Shown one piece after another: positions 1 to 8,828 of a stretch of 64,000 nt of DNA. The translations under genes and the position numbers were made by a program. The stretch spans positions 1,127,501-1,191,500 of the forward strand of contig JAINUG010000133.1 of NCBI GenBank assembly GCA_029706075.1, read 5' to 3'. The DNA comes from Aldrovandia affinis. Lineage: Eukaryota > Chordata > Actinopteri > Notacanthiformes > Halosauridae. Every line of letters begins with the position of its first letter. The first letter of the stretch is position 1. The notes under the pieces are model-generated. The model was not told the DNA's origin and made no database searches. It saw only the letters and a list, made by a program, of their open reading frames with translations.

Positions 1-722
1 CGTCCGCGGTGTAGCTGGTAATATGCTTATTGTGGAAATGTTTATCTTTAAAAGCTTTTCCACCGTCCCGGATGGTGCTGCTCCGGGATTGGGCCGTACG
101 TCTTGTTTTAGTGCCAATTACGTGACAAGATAGCACAGTAACTTAGACCTATACTTCCCAAACTACTGCCTTAATGGCTCGCTTGCTTTTCCTCATCACG
201 TTTAGAGCAGCATGTTCCCACTGTCTTTCTGTGACACCACATGTGTTATGGGGGCGGAGGGGGACGAAATATATATATACTTTATCAAGGGAGTTTTTCC
301 TTGCCACTGTCGCCTTACGCTTGCTTTTGGGGGGGGGGGTCTATGCCTGGGCTCCCTTCTGTTAAGTGTTTTGTGACAATTTTTTAAAATGTTATTTAAC
401 CTTTATTTAACCAGGAAAGGTCCCATTGAGATTAAAAATCTCTTTACACAATGCATTTGTGAAAAGAGCTATACAAATGCATTTGATTTGATTAGATTTA
501 TTGTCAAGTCAAGTCAAGTCAAATTTATTTGTATAGCACATTTCATACACAAGGGCAATTCAAAGTGCTTTACATAAAATCAGTGCAAGACAAGCAGCAA
601 AAGCAATGCATAGCACAAGTAGAATACAAAGAAATCAACATCATATCAGAACCTAACGTTCCAATAGGCTTCTTGAATTACAAAATCATTTATTGTCTCC
701 TCTTCCTGCCTGTCTCCTCCAG
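1..722. other. zeb2: ZEB2 intron (3' part), partial
   Basis: Non-coding sequence before the first ZEB2 exon of the window. It ends in a pyrimidine-rich tract and the AG acceptor at 721-722. Upstream ZEB2 exons, which encode the N-terminal repressor/NuRD-binding part in other vertebrates, are not in the window. About 385-640 is interspersed repeat. I see no gene in the remainder. Confidence 0.85.
385..640. repeat. Fish-type interspersed repeat block
   Basis: Two adjoining segments resemble dispersed repeats I know from many teleost genomes. One contains TTTATTTAACCAGGAAAGG at about 400-420. The other has AAGTCAAGTCAAGTC followed by AAATTTATTTGTATAGCACA at about 505-540, then TTCAAAGTGCTTTACATAAA. 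The family is not resolved. The small ORFs here have no recognisable protein similarity. Confidence 0.6.
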
Positions 723-914
723 TGAAGAACGTCGACTGCACTTCGGAGTTCGAGGAGTTCTTCGCCGCCAAGCGGAGGCTGGAGGCGAGCGGGAGTCACG
801 GCGTGAGCATCGAGGAGTACCTGCAGCGCAGCGACACCGCCATCATCTACCCAGAGGCTCCCGAGGAGCTGTCGCGTCTGGGCACGCCCGAGGCCAACGG
901 CCAGGAGGAGAACG
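723..914 (+). CDS. zeb2: ZEB2 coding exon, linker before the N-terminal zinc fingers
   Basis: This is the first ZEB2 exon in the window. After acceptor AG (721-722) the exon opens in phase 1 and reads [18 protein letters not shown], then [37 protein letters not shown]. This matches the highly conserved ZEB2 segment just ahead of zinc finger 1. The donor is GTACAA at 915, weaker than consensus, and the exon ends in phase 1 to join 2295. ZEB2 is a nuclear DNA-binding repressor that recognises paired CACCT sites, binds SMADs and drives epithelial-mesenchymal transition and neural crest and neuronal development. A GGGA microsatellite starts about 20 bases after the donor. Assignment to ZEB2 rather than ZEB1 rests on the sequence match and on GTDC1 downstream. 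Confidence 0.95.
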
Positions 915-929
915 GTACAACTTCTGTGG

Positions 930-1235
930 GATGGAGGGAGGAGGAGGGAGGAGGGAGGGAGGGAGGGAGGGAGGAGGAGGAGAGAGGGAGGGAGGAGAGG
1001 AGAGGGAGGGAGGGAGGGAGGGAGGGAGGGAGGGAGGGAGGGAGGAGAGGAGAGAGGGAGGGAGGGAGGAGAGGAGGAGGGAGGAGAGAGGGAAGGAGGG
1101 AGGAGAGGAGAGGAGGGAGGGAGGGAGGGAGGAGAGGAGAGAGGGAGGGAGGAGAGAGGGAGGGAGGGAGGGGAGGAGGGAGAGAGGGAGGAGAGGAGGG
1201 AGGGAGGGAGGGGAGGAGGGAGGGAGGGGTGTGGC
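930..1235. repeat. GGGA/GGA purine microsatellite
   Basis: About 300 bp made almost only of GGGA and GGAGA units, a polypurine/polypyrimidine tract that could form triplex or G-rich structures. It begins within 20 bases of the donor at 915. Its unusual composition creates spurious ORFs (poly Arg/Glu/Gly on +, poly Pro/Ser/Leu on -). Confidence 0.95.
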
Positions 1236-1800
1236 GGGTGGAGGGGGCACAGCAGCCGCTCCGTGACACGGGCAGCTGTTGGGATTCACGGATTCGCCGG
1301 ATGCCTCCGTGTTTACCTCCAGATTGGAGTGGCGGCAGCTGTCCGGGAGTGAAATCAGATCGTCCACCTCCATCTTTATACCCGGGAAGAGAGAGGGGGG
1401 GGGGAATGTGGAGGGAATGGGGACTCGGGACTTATGAAAGATTGTTTTGAGAAAGTGTGGAAAACATTTGTAAGGGCGCTCGAAGGCGTTCAGGAGAGCG
1501 GTGGTTAGATAACAGGCATTTCTACAATTGCAACAATATTTATAACATAACCTCCTTGAGCTGTGGATGGGTAAAACTCATATTATTTGATGATGAGGTC
1601 AGATGAGTTGAATATTAGTGTCTAAATCAGTTGAATATTGCCATCTCCCTGTTTTAGAATCGGAATGCTGTTCCATTAACAGTTGTCTATTTGGGCCGTT
1701 ACAAGCCACGCCTCTTCTAATGCCCCCTGCAGTGAAAATAGACGTTACACTCACGACCATGAATTCTGCTGACTCACACTCGTACTGACTTGTCCTGACA

Positions 1801-2159
<359 letters not shown>

Positions 2160-2294
2160 CAGACCCCCAGCACGCCCGCACTCTGCGGTGTGGATAGTGG
2201 AGATGCCTCTCGTGCTGCCCCTGGGCAGCTCGCCCGCCCCTCCACCCCTCCGTCCCGCCGCCCCTCCGTGATCCTCCCAACATGTCCCCCGCAG

Positions 2295-2509
2295 ACCTCC
2301 TGCCCGGCTCGCTGGACGCCTTCGCCCAGCTGCTGACTTGCCCGTACTGCGACCGCGGCTACAAGCGCCTCACGTCCCTCAAGGAGCACATCAAGTATCG
2401 GCACGAGAAGAACGAGGAGAGCTTCGCCTGCCCGCTCTGCAGCTACTCCTTCGCCCACCGCACGCAGCTGGAGAGGCACATGGCCACGCACAAGCCGGGC
2501 CGCGAGCAG
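2295..2509 (+). CDS. zeb2: ZEB2 coding exon, zinc fingers 1 and 2
   Basis: The exon begins in phase 1 (G|AC gives Asp) and ends in phase 0 at CAG|GTGAGC. It encodes [14 protein letters not shown], then C2H2 finger 1 ([17 protein letters not shown]...H, about 2339-2404) and C2H2 finger 2 ([19 protein letters not shown], about 2429-2491). The zinc ligands of both fingers are intact. These belong to the N-terminal cluster, one of the two ZEB DNA-binding modules that contact CACCT half-sites. The ATG at 2282 lies upstream of the splice site and is not a real start. The exon is flanked closely by tandem repeats on both sides. Confidence 0.97.
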
Positions 2510-2527
2510 GTGAGCGCATCCCCCCGT

Positions 2528-2662
2528 TCTCACGCTCCTCCTTTCTCACACTCACCCTCTTCTCCTCCCCGCTCTCACGCTCCTCCTTTCTCACACTCAC
2601 CCTCTTCTCCTCCCTGCTCTCACGCTCCTCCTTTCTCACACTCACCCTCTTCTCCTCCCTGC
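2528..2662. repeat. 45-bp minisatellite, 3 copies
   Basis: Three tandem copies (starting about 2528, 2573, 2618) of a pyrimidine-rich 45-bp unit containing TCTCACGCTCCTCC. The array starts 19 bases after the donor of the zinc finger 1-2 exon. The copies are almost identical, which suggests recent duplication. Confidence 0.9.
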
Positions 2663-3954
2663 GTCTCCCTCCGTGCGCCCCCAAACCCTCTCTGAGGAAA
2701 GAGATTATTTCGACGGGAGGTCGTTGTTAATATTTCATGGCGTTTTGAAGATGTGGATCTTGTTTAACGGTAATTGATTTAATTGAGGCCTAAATGGATT
2801 TTTGATGGCCGCCCCCGATACGACTTAGCGGTCCCGTGCCGACGATCGAACGAGCGTCTCGGTTTCGGATTCGGAAATTGAATCCTTTAACTGCCCTTTA
2901 CTCTTTCACTTTTATGCTCCTTAAAATCTGGCGGGCTTGTCCTGAGCTGTACTTAATTTATTCACTGCCATCTACAGAATACTCTCAGAGGCCCTGGCTT
3001 GTGAGTTGTAATGTCTTCAGACTCTTTTGAGAATGTTCACATCACAGCCGTTCCAAGAATTAATTTGATTGAGAATAAGGCTCTGAAGGCAATGGTGTAA
3101 TTACATTTTTTATACATATTAAATCGTATATCATTCGTTACCTTTACAAAGGTGTGATATTGAAATCCTCCATATGTTCCTGTTATCTCATACAAATCCC
3201 AGAATGCATTGCTTTACCTCTCCTTCGCTGTGTGGAAAATTACATTTGCAAATCAAGTTGTCACTAATTCTTTAAAAAACATTCTTAATCACTTTAACAC
3301 GTAAATACCCTTAACCGAGCCTCGGATACAGTGTGCTCTTTGTACGCAAAGCTGGTTTGTGTCTTCCTGTGTGGAATTAGATTTTTTTGCCATTTTAGCA
3401 TAGTGTGCTAGCCTTGTGCTCTTAAGCAGAAGTGACAGTTTCACAGTGCATTCTGGTTATTGGAGGCAGACGGGGTGCCCTTGGTTTTAACTGAAATATT
3501 AAGTAACATCAACATTTCAGAATAAAAAAGAAATGGAGTCGATGTTTCAGGGTTGCCATCTGTAGAATGAATAAGATTCTTATGGAGATGACAAATGAAA
3601 AATGACTTGAGTCAGTGAGCCAATCAGAGAGCCACACATCGAGAGGGGCGATGACAGTTGCTGACATCATAGCGTAAAAAAAAGAAAAGGTCAGTTGAGG
3701 TTTGTTCAGTGTGAAAACGGTTCCTTGTTTTTTTGGTACACATACCTACTAAACTGTAAGGTGGGACAAACACATTCAAATTTAGATTTTTGGCAAAGCT
3801 ATGCTTTAGGTGTAAACACCCTTGAACTGAGAAATGTGAAGTGCAAAACATCTTTAACACCTAACTCGTGACACATTGGTGAAAACGAACCTTTCTACCC
3901 CGGAGTTCCTTGTCAACATTTTCTTGAAAACCTCAAATCTATTTCGAGTTGATA

Positions 3955-4395
3955 ATAATATGCCATTTAGCAGATGCTTTTATCCAAAGCGACTTACAGT
4001 AGTGAATGCATACATTTTTCAGTGTATGTGGTCCCAGTAGGAATCAAACCCACAACCTAAGCGTTGTCAATATCATGCTCTTCCTACTGAGCCACACAGA
4101 ACCACGCTCTACCTACTGAGCCACACAGAACCACGCTCTACCTACTGAGCCACACAGAACCACGCTCTACCTACTGAGCCACACAGAACCACGCTCTACC
4201 TACTGAGCCACACAGAACCACGCTCTACCTACTGAGCCACACAGAACCACGCTCTACCTACTGAGTCACACAGAACCACACTCAACCTACTGAGACACAC
4301 AGAACCACGCTCTACCTACTGAGCCACACAGAACCACGCTCTACCTACTGAGCCACACAGAACCATGCTCTACCTACTGAGACACACAGAACCAC
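3955..4395 (-). mobile_element. tRNA-derived SINE with tandemly amplified head
   Basis: Read on the minus strand, the element has a tRNA-like head (GGCTCAGTAGGTAGAGC as box A, GGGTTTGATTCC as box B) and a short body. It ends in the tail AAGTCGCTTTGGATAAAAGC near 3965-4000. The head segment is present as an array of 29-bp units, described separately. The same family occurs at 23482-23755 and about 38214-38340. Confidence 0.85.
4077..4395 (-). repeat. 29-bp satellite of SINE heads, 11 copies
   Basis: Eleven exact-length 29-bp units, with a TGA motif ending at 4090, 4119, 4148 and so on every 29 bases to 4380. The minus-strand unit is GGTTCTGTGTGGCTCAGTAG plus GTAGAGCGT, that is the SINE box-A region. 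Few substitutions separate the units. Confidence 0.93.
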
Positions 4396-4499
4396 TTTAT
4401 AAGACAACTTAAAACAGTCCAAATGATTGTTTCTCAGAGAACAGTGCTAGGTGTTTTTGAAACATTCGTGCCTGCCACTGTTAGCAGTTGGAAGTGCCA

Positions 4500-4610
4500 T
4501 CTCCGAGGGCAACAAACTCCGCTTCCTTCGAGACGGAATTCGCCCACCCACATTCTGGAGACTCCCTTACGTGCTTCACGGCGGACCCGAGCCGGCTCAT
4601 CAACAAATTG
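4500..4610 (-). mobile_element. Fragment of a tRNA-derived SINE (family 3)
   Basis: The segment CTCCGCTTCCTTCGAGACGG, the following GAATTCGCCCACCCAC and GAGCCGGCTCATC matches the body of the element at 58725-59060 in reverse orientation. Head and tail are missing. Confidence 0.65.
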
Positions 4611-5919
4611 ATGGCGATACTGGGGTTTTTTTTTCTTCTCGTTTTTATTTTTTAAATTGCACCACCTTTTAAAATGAGAGTTCAATATTGTAGTTTACAG
4701 CACCGTTCAGATGTAAATATGACTCTCTTAGCAGACACACCCTCGTCTCAATTCGAGTGCTGACTCACGTTCGGGGTGGATTCAGTGCTCAAACTCCCCA
4801 GGCCCCCTTTGCTTGCCAGCGGCATTCACCGGGTGTGCTAGTCACAATCAGGTGTTTTGAAACTTTATCATATCGACGGTGACGTGATCGAAGGTTTGCG
4901 GAGCCAGTCCTCAGAGACACGTGAGAGGGGAGGGGGTTTCGGGGTACGGTGGGCGAAGCAGCTGTTGCCGTTTGTTTTTGCGCCTGGGCTAACACACGAG
5001 CGACGGGGTCCCCCCCCCCCTCCCTCCCGGTCCGTCTCGCCTGATCTTACGAAGGTGGCTGCTGCCGTTTGAACAAGCCTCCCTGTGTCTCGCGAAGCGC
5101 CATCTGTCCCTGCTGCAGGAATGTGGGTCGGGCCGCAGCGCCCCCGGCAGTTGTTCGCCCCGGGTCGGGTCGGGGGCTGGGTATCTGCACGGCTGAGAGA
5201 TCTTTTGTGTTTTCTCCCCGACCGTTTAACATGCCCACCTCCCACTCTGAATTAATCGCGTGCGCCCGGAGAGAGAGAGCGCGGCCCGTTCACGCTCCGC
5301 ACCGCGGCTGTCGTTCGTCGCCACCGCCATCGTCGTGATGTTTTGATTGCGGGGGCCCCTTTTGAATCGCTAATGCGGGCATCGGGACCCACCGTCCCAC
5401 CTTTGAGGAGCGTAGCGAGACCCGGGCTGTGTGCCGTGGCCCCGGTCTTATCAAAGGGCCGTTTGAAGGTTTGAACGCCCCCACTTTGATTTTGCAACTA
5501 ATTAAGGAATGTTGTAAGAATCGTGTGGATGTAGGTTGTCTTGCACACAGCCTAGGTCTGTTTGTCTTTATAAAAGCTGGCGCTCTGTAGGGAATGCTGG
5601 TAAAATCATCCAAAGTTTATCCAAGATTCTGGCTTTGAGTGCTTTTGATTTCCTAATGAGGAGGGAGTCTTTGAGAATTCCCACTTGTCAAATTCCACAC
5701 GATTCCCGATCCAGGGAAATGAAAAGGTGTGTGATTCACTCACTCCCATCCTCCCCACACTGGTTTACTCTCTCTCCCAAGATGTTCTAAATCAACTCAC
5801 AGGCCATTTTGGCTCGGCTCTTCCGACGACGGGACGATTTGTAGCTGTGTGCCGAACTGTTCCTGTGAAATGATTTTGCACAGAGCTCACGCAGAAACAA
5901 ACGCTGTCTCTTCCCACAG

Positions 5920-6028
5920 CACCAACTGCTGACCCAGGGGGCTGGCAACCGCAAGTTCAAGTGCACAGAATGTGGCAAGGCCTTCAAGTACAAGCACCAC
6001 CTGAAGGAGCACCTGCGGATCCACAGTG
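5920..6028 (+). CDS. zeb2: ZEB2 coding exon, zinc finger 3
   Basis: The exon starts after TTCCCACAG (AG at 5918-5919) in phase 0 and ends in phase 1 at donor GTGGGT (6029). It reads [14 protein letters not shown], then the C2H2 finger [21 protein letters not shown] (ligands intact, about 5962-6024), then S. This is the third finger of the N-terminal cluster and is nearly identical to other vertebrate ZEB2 proteins. [17 protein letters not shown] in mammals differs only at Met/Leu over the same stretch. Confidence 0.97.
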
Positions 6029-6072
6029 GTGGGTATCCGGCGCTCCTTCGCCGATGTCCGTCACCTCCCTTT

Positions 6073-6296
6073 CATTACATTTACATTTTAGGCATTTAGC
6101 AGACGCTCTTATCCAGAGCGACTTACACAGTTTACATTTCTTTACATACAATCCATTTATACAGCTGGATATTAAATGGAGCAATTCAGATTAAGTACCT
6201 TGCTCAAGGGTACAACAGCAGTGCCCCCACCTGGGAATCGAACCAGCAACCTCGAGTTACAATCCCAGCTCCCTAACCATTACACTACACTGCCAG
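6073..6296 (-). mobile_element. tRNA-derived SINE (family 1), full length
   Basis: On the minus strand it runs from GGCAGTGTAGTGTAATGGTT (tRNA-like head) through box B GGTTCGATTCCC and the segment GGTACTTAATCTG. It ends in the tail GTCGCTCTGGATAAGAGCG followed by TCTGCTAAATGCC and a TGTAAATG-rich end. Copies of the family lie at 26499, 28783 and 47804. Confidence 0.88.
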
Positions 6297-6512
6297 CCAC
6301 TGTGATGGACATTCATCAATTTCAATACGATTTGCGTTCATTTTTATTAATTCCGCCCACTTCCGTCACTCAGTGAGTCACTCCCAGCGCCTATCTTGTA
6401 ATTAAACCAGAGGAGTATGTTTTTAGGAAGATCCAGTTGGATTCCTTTTTTTTTTTCGTGATGTTCTTTGTTTGTTGTTATTTAAAATACATGAATCTGT
6501 ATATTTTCGCTC

Positions 6513-6580
6513 ATTTTACATTTACATTTTAAGCTTTTAGCGGAAGCTCTTATCCAGAGCGACTTACAAGAAGTGCGTTA
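6513..6580 (-). mobile_element. SINE tail fragment (family 1)
   Basis: Only the conserved 3' tail remains: on the minus strand GTCGCTCTGGATAAGAGCTT, then CCGCTAAAAGC and ATGTAAATG. This is typical of 5'-truncated insertions, or of a LINE sharing the same tail. Confidence 0.75.
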
Positions 6581-6734
6581 ATAATCAACCATTGTTCACG
6601 CAAGAGATCAGTGCAGTGACACAGCGATAGACATCATTGCTCGCCCCTCATTATGATTGTGTGTAAAAATACACAAGAAGTGTGTAAAATATTAAAATAT
6701 TAAATAAATAATCAATGTTCATCTCCCCCTCCAG

Positions 6735-8828
6735 GTGAAAAGCCGTACGAATGCCCAAACTGCAAGAAGCGCTTCTCCCACTCGGGCTCCTACAGCTCGC
6801 ACATCAGCAGCAAGAAGTGCATCGGCCTGATCGCGGTGAACGGGCGCATGCGCGGGGGCCTGAAGCCCGGCTCCTCCCCCACCTCGGCCTCGTCCTCGCC
6901 CACCAACTCCGCCATCTCGCAGCTGCGGCACAAGCTGGAGAACGGCAAGCCGCAGCAGCAGCAGCAGGCTCCGCCGACGGGCCTCTCCGATCCGGCCGGA
7001 CACCTGGACATCAAGACGGAGCCCCTCGACTTCAACGACTACAAGCTGATGATGGCGGCCTCGCACGGCTTCGGGGGCCCCCTCGCGCCGGGACCCTACG
7101 CCAACGGGATGGGGGGCGGCCTGAGCCCGCTGGGGGTGCACGGCGGGGCCCACGGGCCCCTGGCCCACCTGCGCCTGGGCCTGGACTCGCCGCTGCTGGG
7201 CTACGCCGCGCTGGGCAACAACCTGAGCGAGGTGCAGAAGGTGCTGCAGATCGTCGACAACACCGTGTGCCGGCAGAAGATGGACTGCAAGGCGGAGGAC
7301 ATCTCCAAGCTCAAGGCCTACATGAAGGAGCTGGGCTGCCAGATGGAGGAGCAGAAGCAGGCGCTGATGATGTCCGCCGGCGGCGCCCCGGGGGCCAGCC
7401 CCAACGGCGCCACCAAGAGCATCATCGACTACACGCTGGAGAAGGTGAACGAGGCCAAGGCCTGCCTCCAGAGCCTGACGGCCGACTCCAAGAGGCAGCT
7501 GGGCAGCATCAAGAAGGAGCGGGCGGGGCCGGAGCTGGGCACGGAGGACAAGGCGCACGACGGCGGCCTGATCTTCACGCCCTTCTGCTGCCAGTACTGC
7601 AAGGAGACGTTCCCGGGGCCCATCCCGCTGCACCAGCACGAGCGCTACCTGTGCAAGATGAACGAGGAGATCAAGGCCGTGCTGCAGCCGCTGGACGCCG
7701 TGGCGACGCCGCCCCCCCCCGCCCCGCGCCGCCAAGCTGGGCGCGTTCGGGGAGCGCCGGCCCTTCCTGCTCTCCTCCATGCTGTCCGAGAAGGGCCTGG
7801 GGGGGGGGGGAGGAGGGGGCCCACTCGCCCCCTACCGGGACCACATGACCGTGCTCAAGGCCTACTTCGCCATGAACACGGAGCCCAATCCGGAGGAGCT
7901 GCTGAAGATCTCCATAGCGGTCGGCCTCCCTCAGGAATTCGTGAAGGAGTGGTTCGAGCAGCGGAAGGTGTACCAGTACGTCCGCGCCAAGACGCCGCCG
8001 TCGGACCGCAGCCACGGGGAGGCGGGCCTGGCCCACTACGCCAAAGACCCCCTGTCGGCGCGCTCGCCGGTGTCTCTGGCCAAGCCGGCCGACCCCCGCA
8101 TGACCTCCCCCTCCGCGGCGGAGCTCCACCACCACCACCACCACCACAACAACAACGTCCTGAACCACTGCGACGCGCCGCTCCGCCTCTCGAGGGGAGC
8201 GCACTACGCCGGCGGCAGGCCCCCGGGCGACAAGCCGGACCACTCGAGGAGCAACACCCCCTCCCCGCTCAACCTCTCCTCCACGTCGTCCAAGAACTCC
8301 CACAGCAGCTCGTACACGCCCAACAGCTTCACGTCCGAGGATCTGCAGGCCGAGCCGCTGGACCTGTCCTTCCCCAAACTCCTGCAGGAGCACCGGAGCC
8401 TGCTGGGCTTCAAGGGCCGGGCCAAGCAGCCGCACGGCGTCGCCGGTAGCACCGAGCACCACGAGGGCCTCCCCTCGCCGCGGCTCCCCGAGCGCCTGGA
8501 CGAGCCGCTGAACCTGGCCTATCTCAAGAAGGAGTACGCGGCGTCGGCCAACGGCTACAGCCACAACCTCGACAAAAGCACTAGCCCCATGTTCGGCCTC
8601 AACCCCTTCGGCGGGAAGCCTCTGTACACGTCGCTCCCGCCGCAGGGCGCCTTCTCGCCCGCCGCCTTCATGTCCCCGGTGCAGAGCGGCATCGCGGGCC
8701 TGCGGCACTACGCCGGGCTGGATCAGATGAGCTTCCTGCCGCACATGGCCTACACGTACGCGGCCGGGGCGGCCACGTTTGCCGACATGCAGCAGAGACG
8801 GAAGTACCAGCGGAAACCCGGGTTCCAG
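6735..8828 (+). CDS. zeb2: ZEB2 large central exon (zinc finger 4, SMAD/homeodomain/CtBP region), frame broken at C9 tract
   Basis: The exon opens in phase 1 (G|GT) and should close in phase 0 at CAG|GTAAAT. It encodes finger 4 ([19 protein letters not shown]...C, 6752-6820), a SUMO-type IKTE site before PLDFNDY (about 7010), and conserved blocks [16 protein letters not shown] and [20 protein letters not shown]. These are followed by a central C2HC-type finger ([20 protein letters not shown], about 7588-7654), a homeodomain-like region ending [20 protein letters not shown] (about 7830-7978), CtBP motif PLDLS (8355) and a second PLNLA (8505). The sequence reads in one frame up to AVLQPLDAV and in another from [20 protein letters not shown] onward. 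Exon length is 3n+1 relative to the required phase, so one base is surplus, most likely in the C9 run 7712-7720. Lineage-specific Gln5, His7-Asn3 and Gly7 tracts are present. Third codon positions are strongly G/C, producing long antisense shadow ORFs. Confidence 0.95.

Larger units (their letters stand above)
2510..5919. other. zeb2: ZEB2 intron, 3.4 kb
   Basis: It contains the 45-bp minisatellite, mostly AT-rich unique sequence (2690-3950), a minus-strand SINE with a tandem-amplified head (3955-4395), a fragment of a third SINE family (about 4500-4610) and a CpG-rich stretch (about 4880-5480). That stretch is followed by a block with TCF/LEF-like ATCAAAGG and CTTTGAT motifs (about 5440-5520). 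No coding exon is seen. Confidence 0.8.
6029..6734. other. zeb2: ZEB2 intron, 0.7 kb
   Basis: A short intron. One full minus-strand SINE (6073-6296) and a second SINE tail (6513-6580) take up over a third of it. The acceptor is CCCCTCCAG (AG at 6733-6734). Confidence 0.85.

Noticed and set aside
843-1373. Pro/Ser/Leu-rich and Arg/Glu/Gly-rich ORFs
   Set aside because: Artefacts of the GGGA microsatellite; no exon signals support them apart from the ZEB2 exon on one side.
4077-4395. CRISPR-like array (regular 29-bp repeats)
   Set aside because: Units are directly adjacent with no spacers, derive from a SINE head, and the genome is a vertebrate's.
6719-7780. Long minus-strand ORF (353 codons) opposite the ZEB2 large exon
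   Set aside because: It mirrors the true coding strand, whose G/C-rich third positions suppress stops on the other strand. The translation is low-complexity Leu/Arg/Val with no domain.
6751-7848. Plus-strand ORF of 365 codons in another frame of the ZEB2 exon
   Set aside because: Out-of-frame shadow, Gln/Arg/Ala/Gly-rich, no homology; the ZEB2 frame is proven by zinc fingers.
7671-8744. Long minus-strand ORF (357 codons) opposite the second half of the ZEB2 exon
   Set aside because: Same cause as above; the + strand is unmistakably ZEB2.
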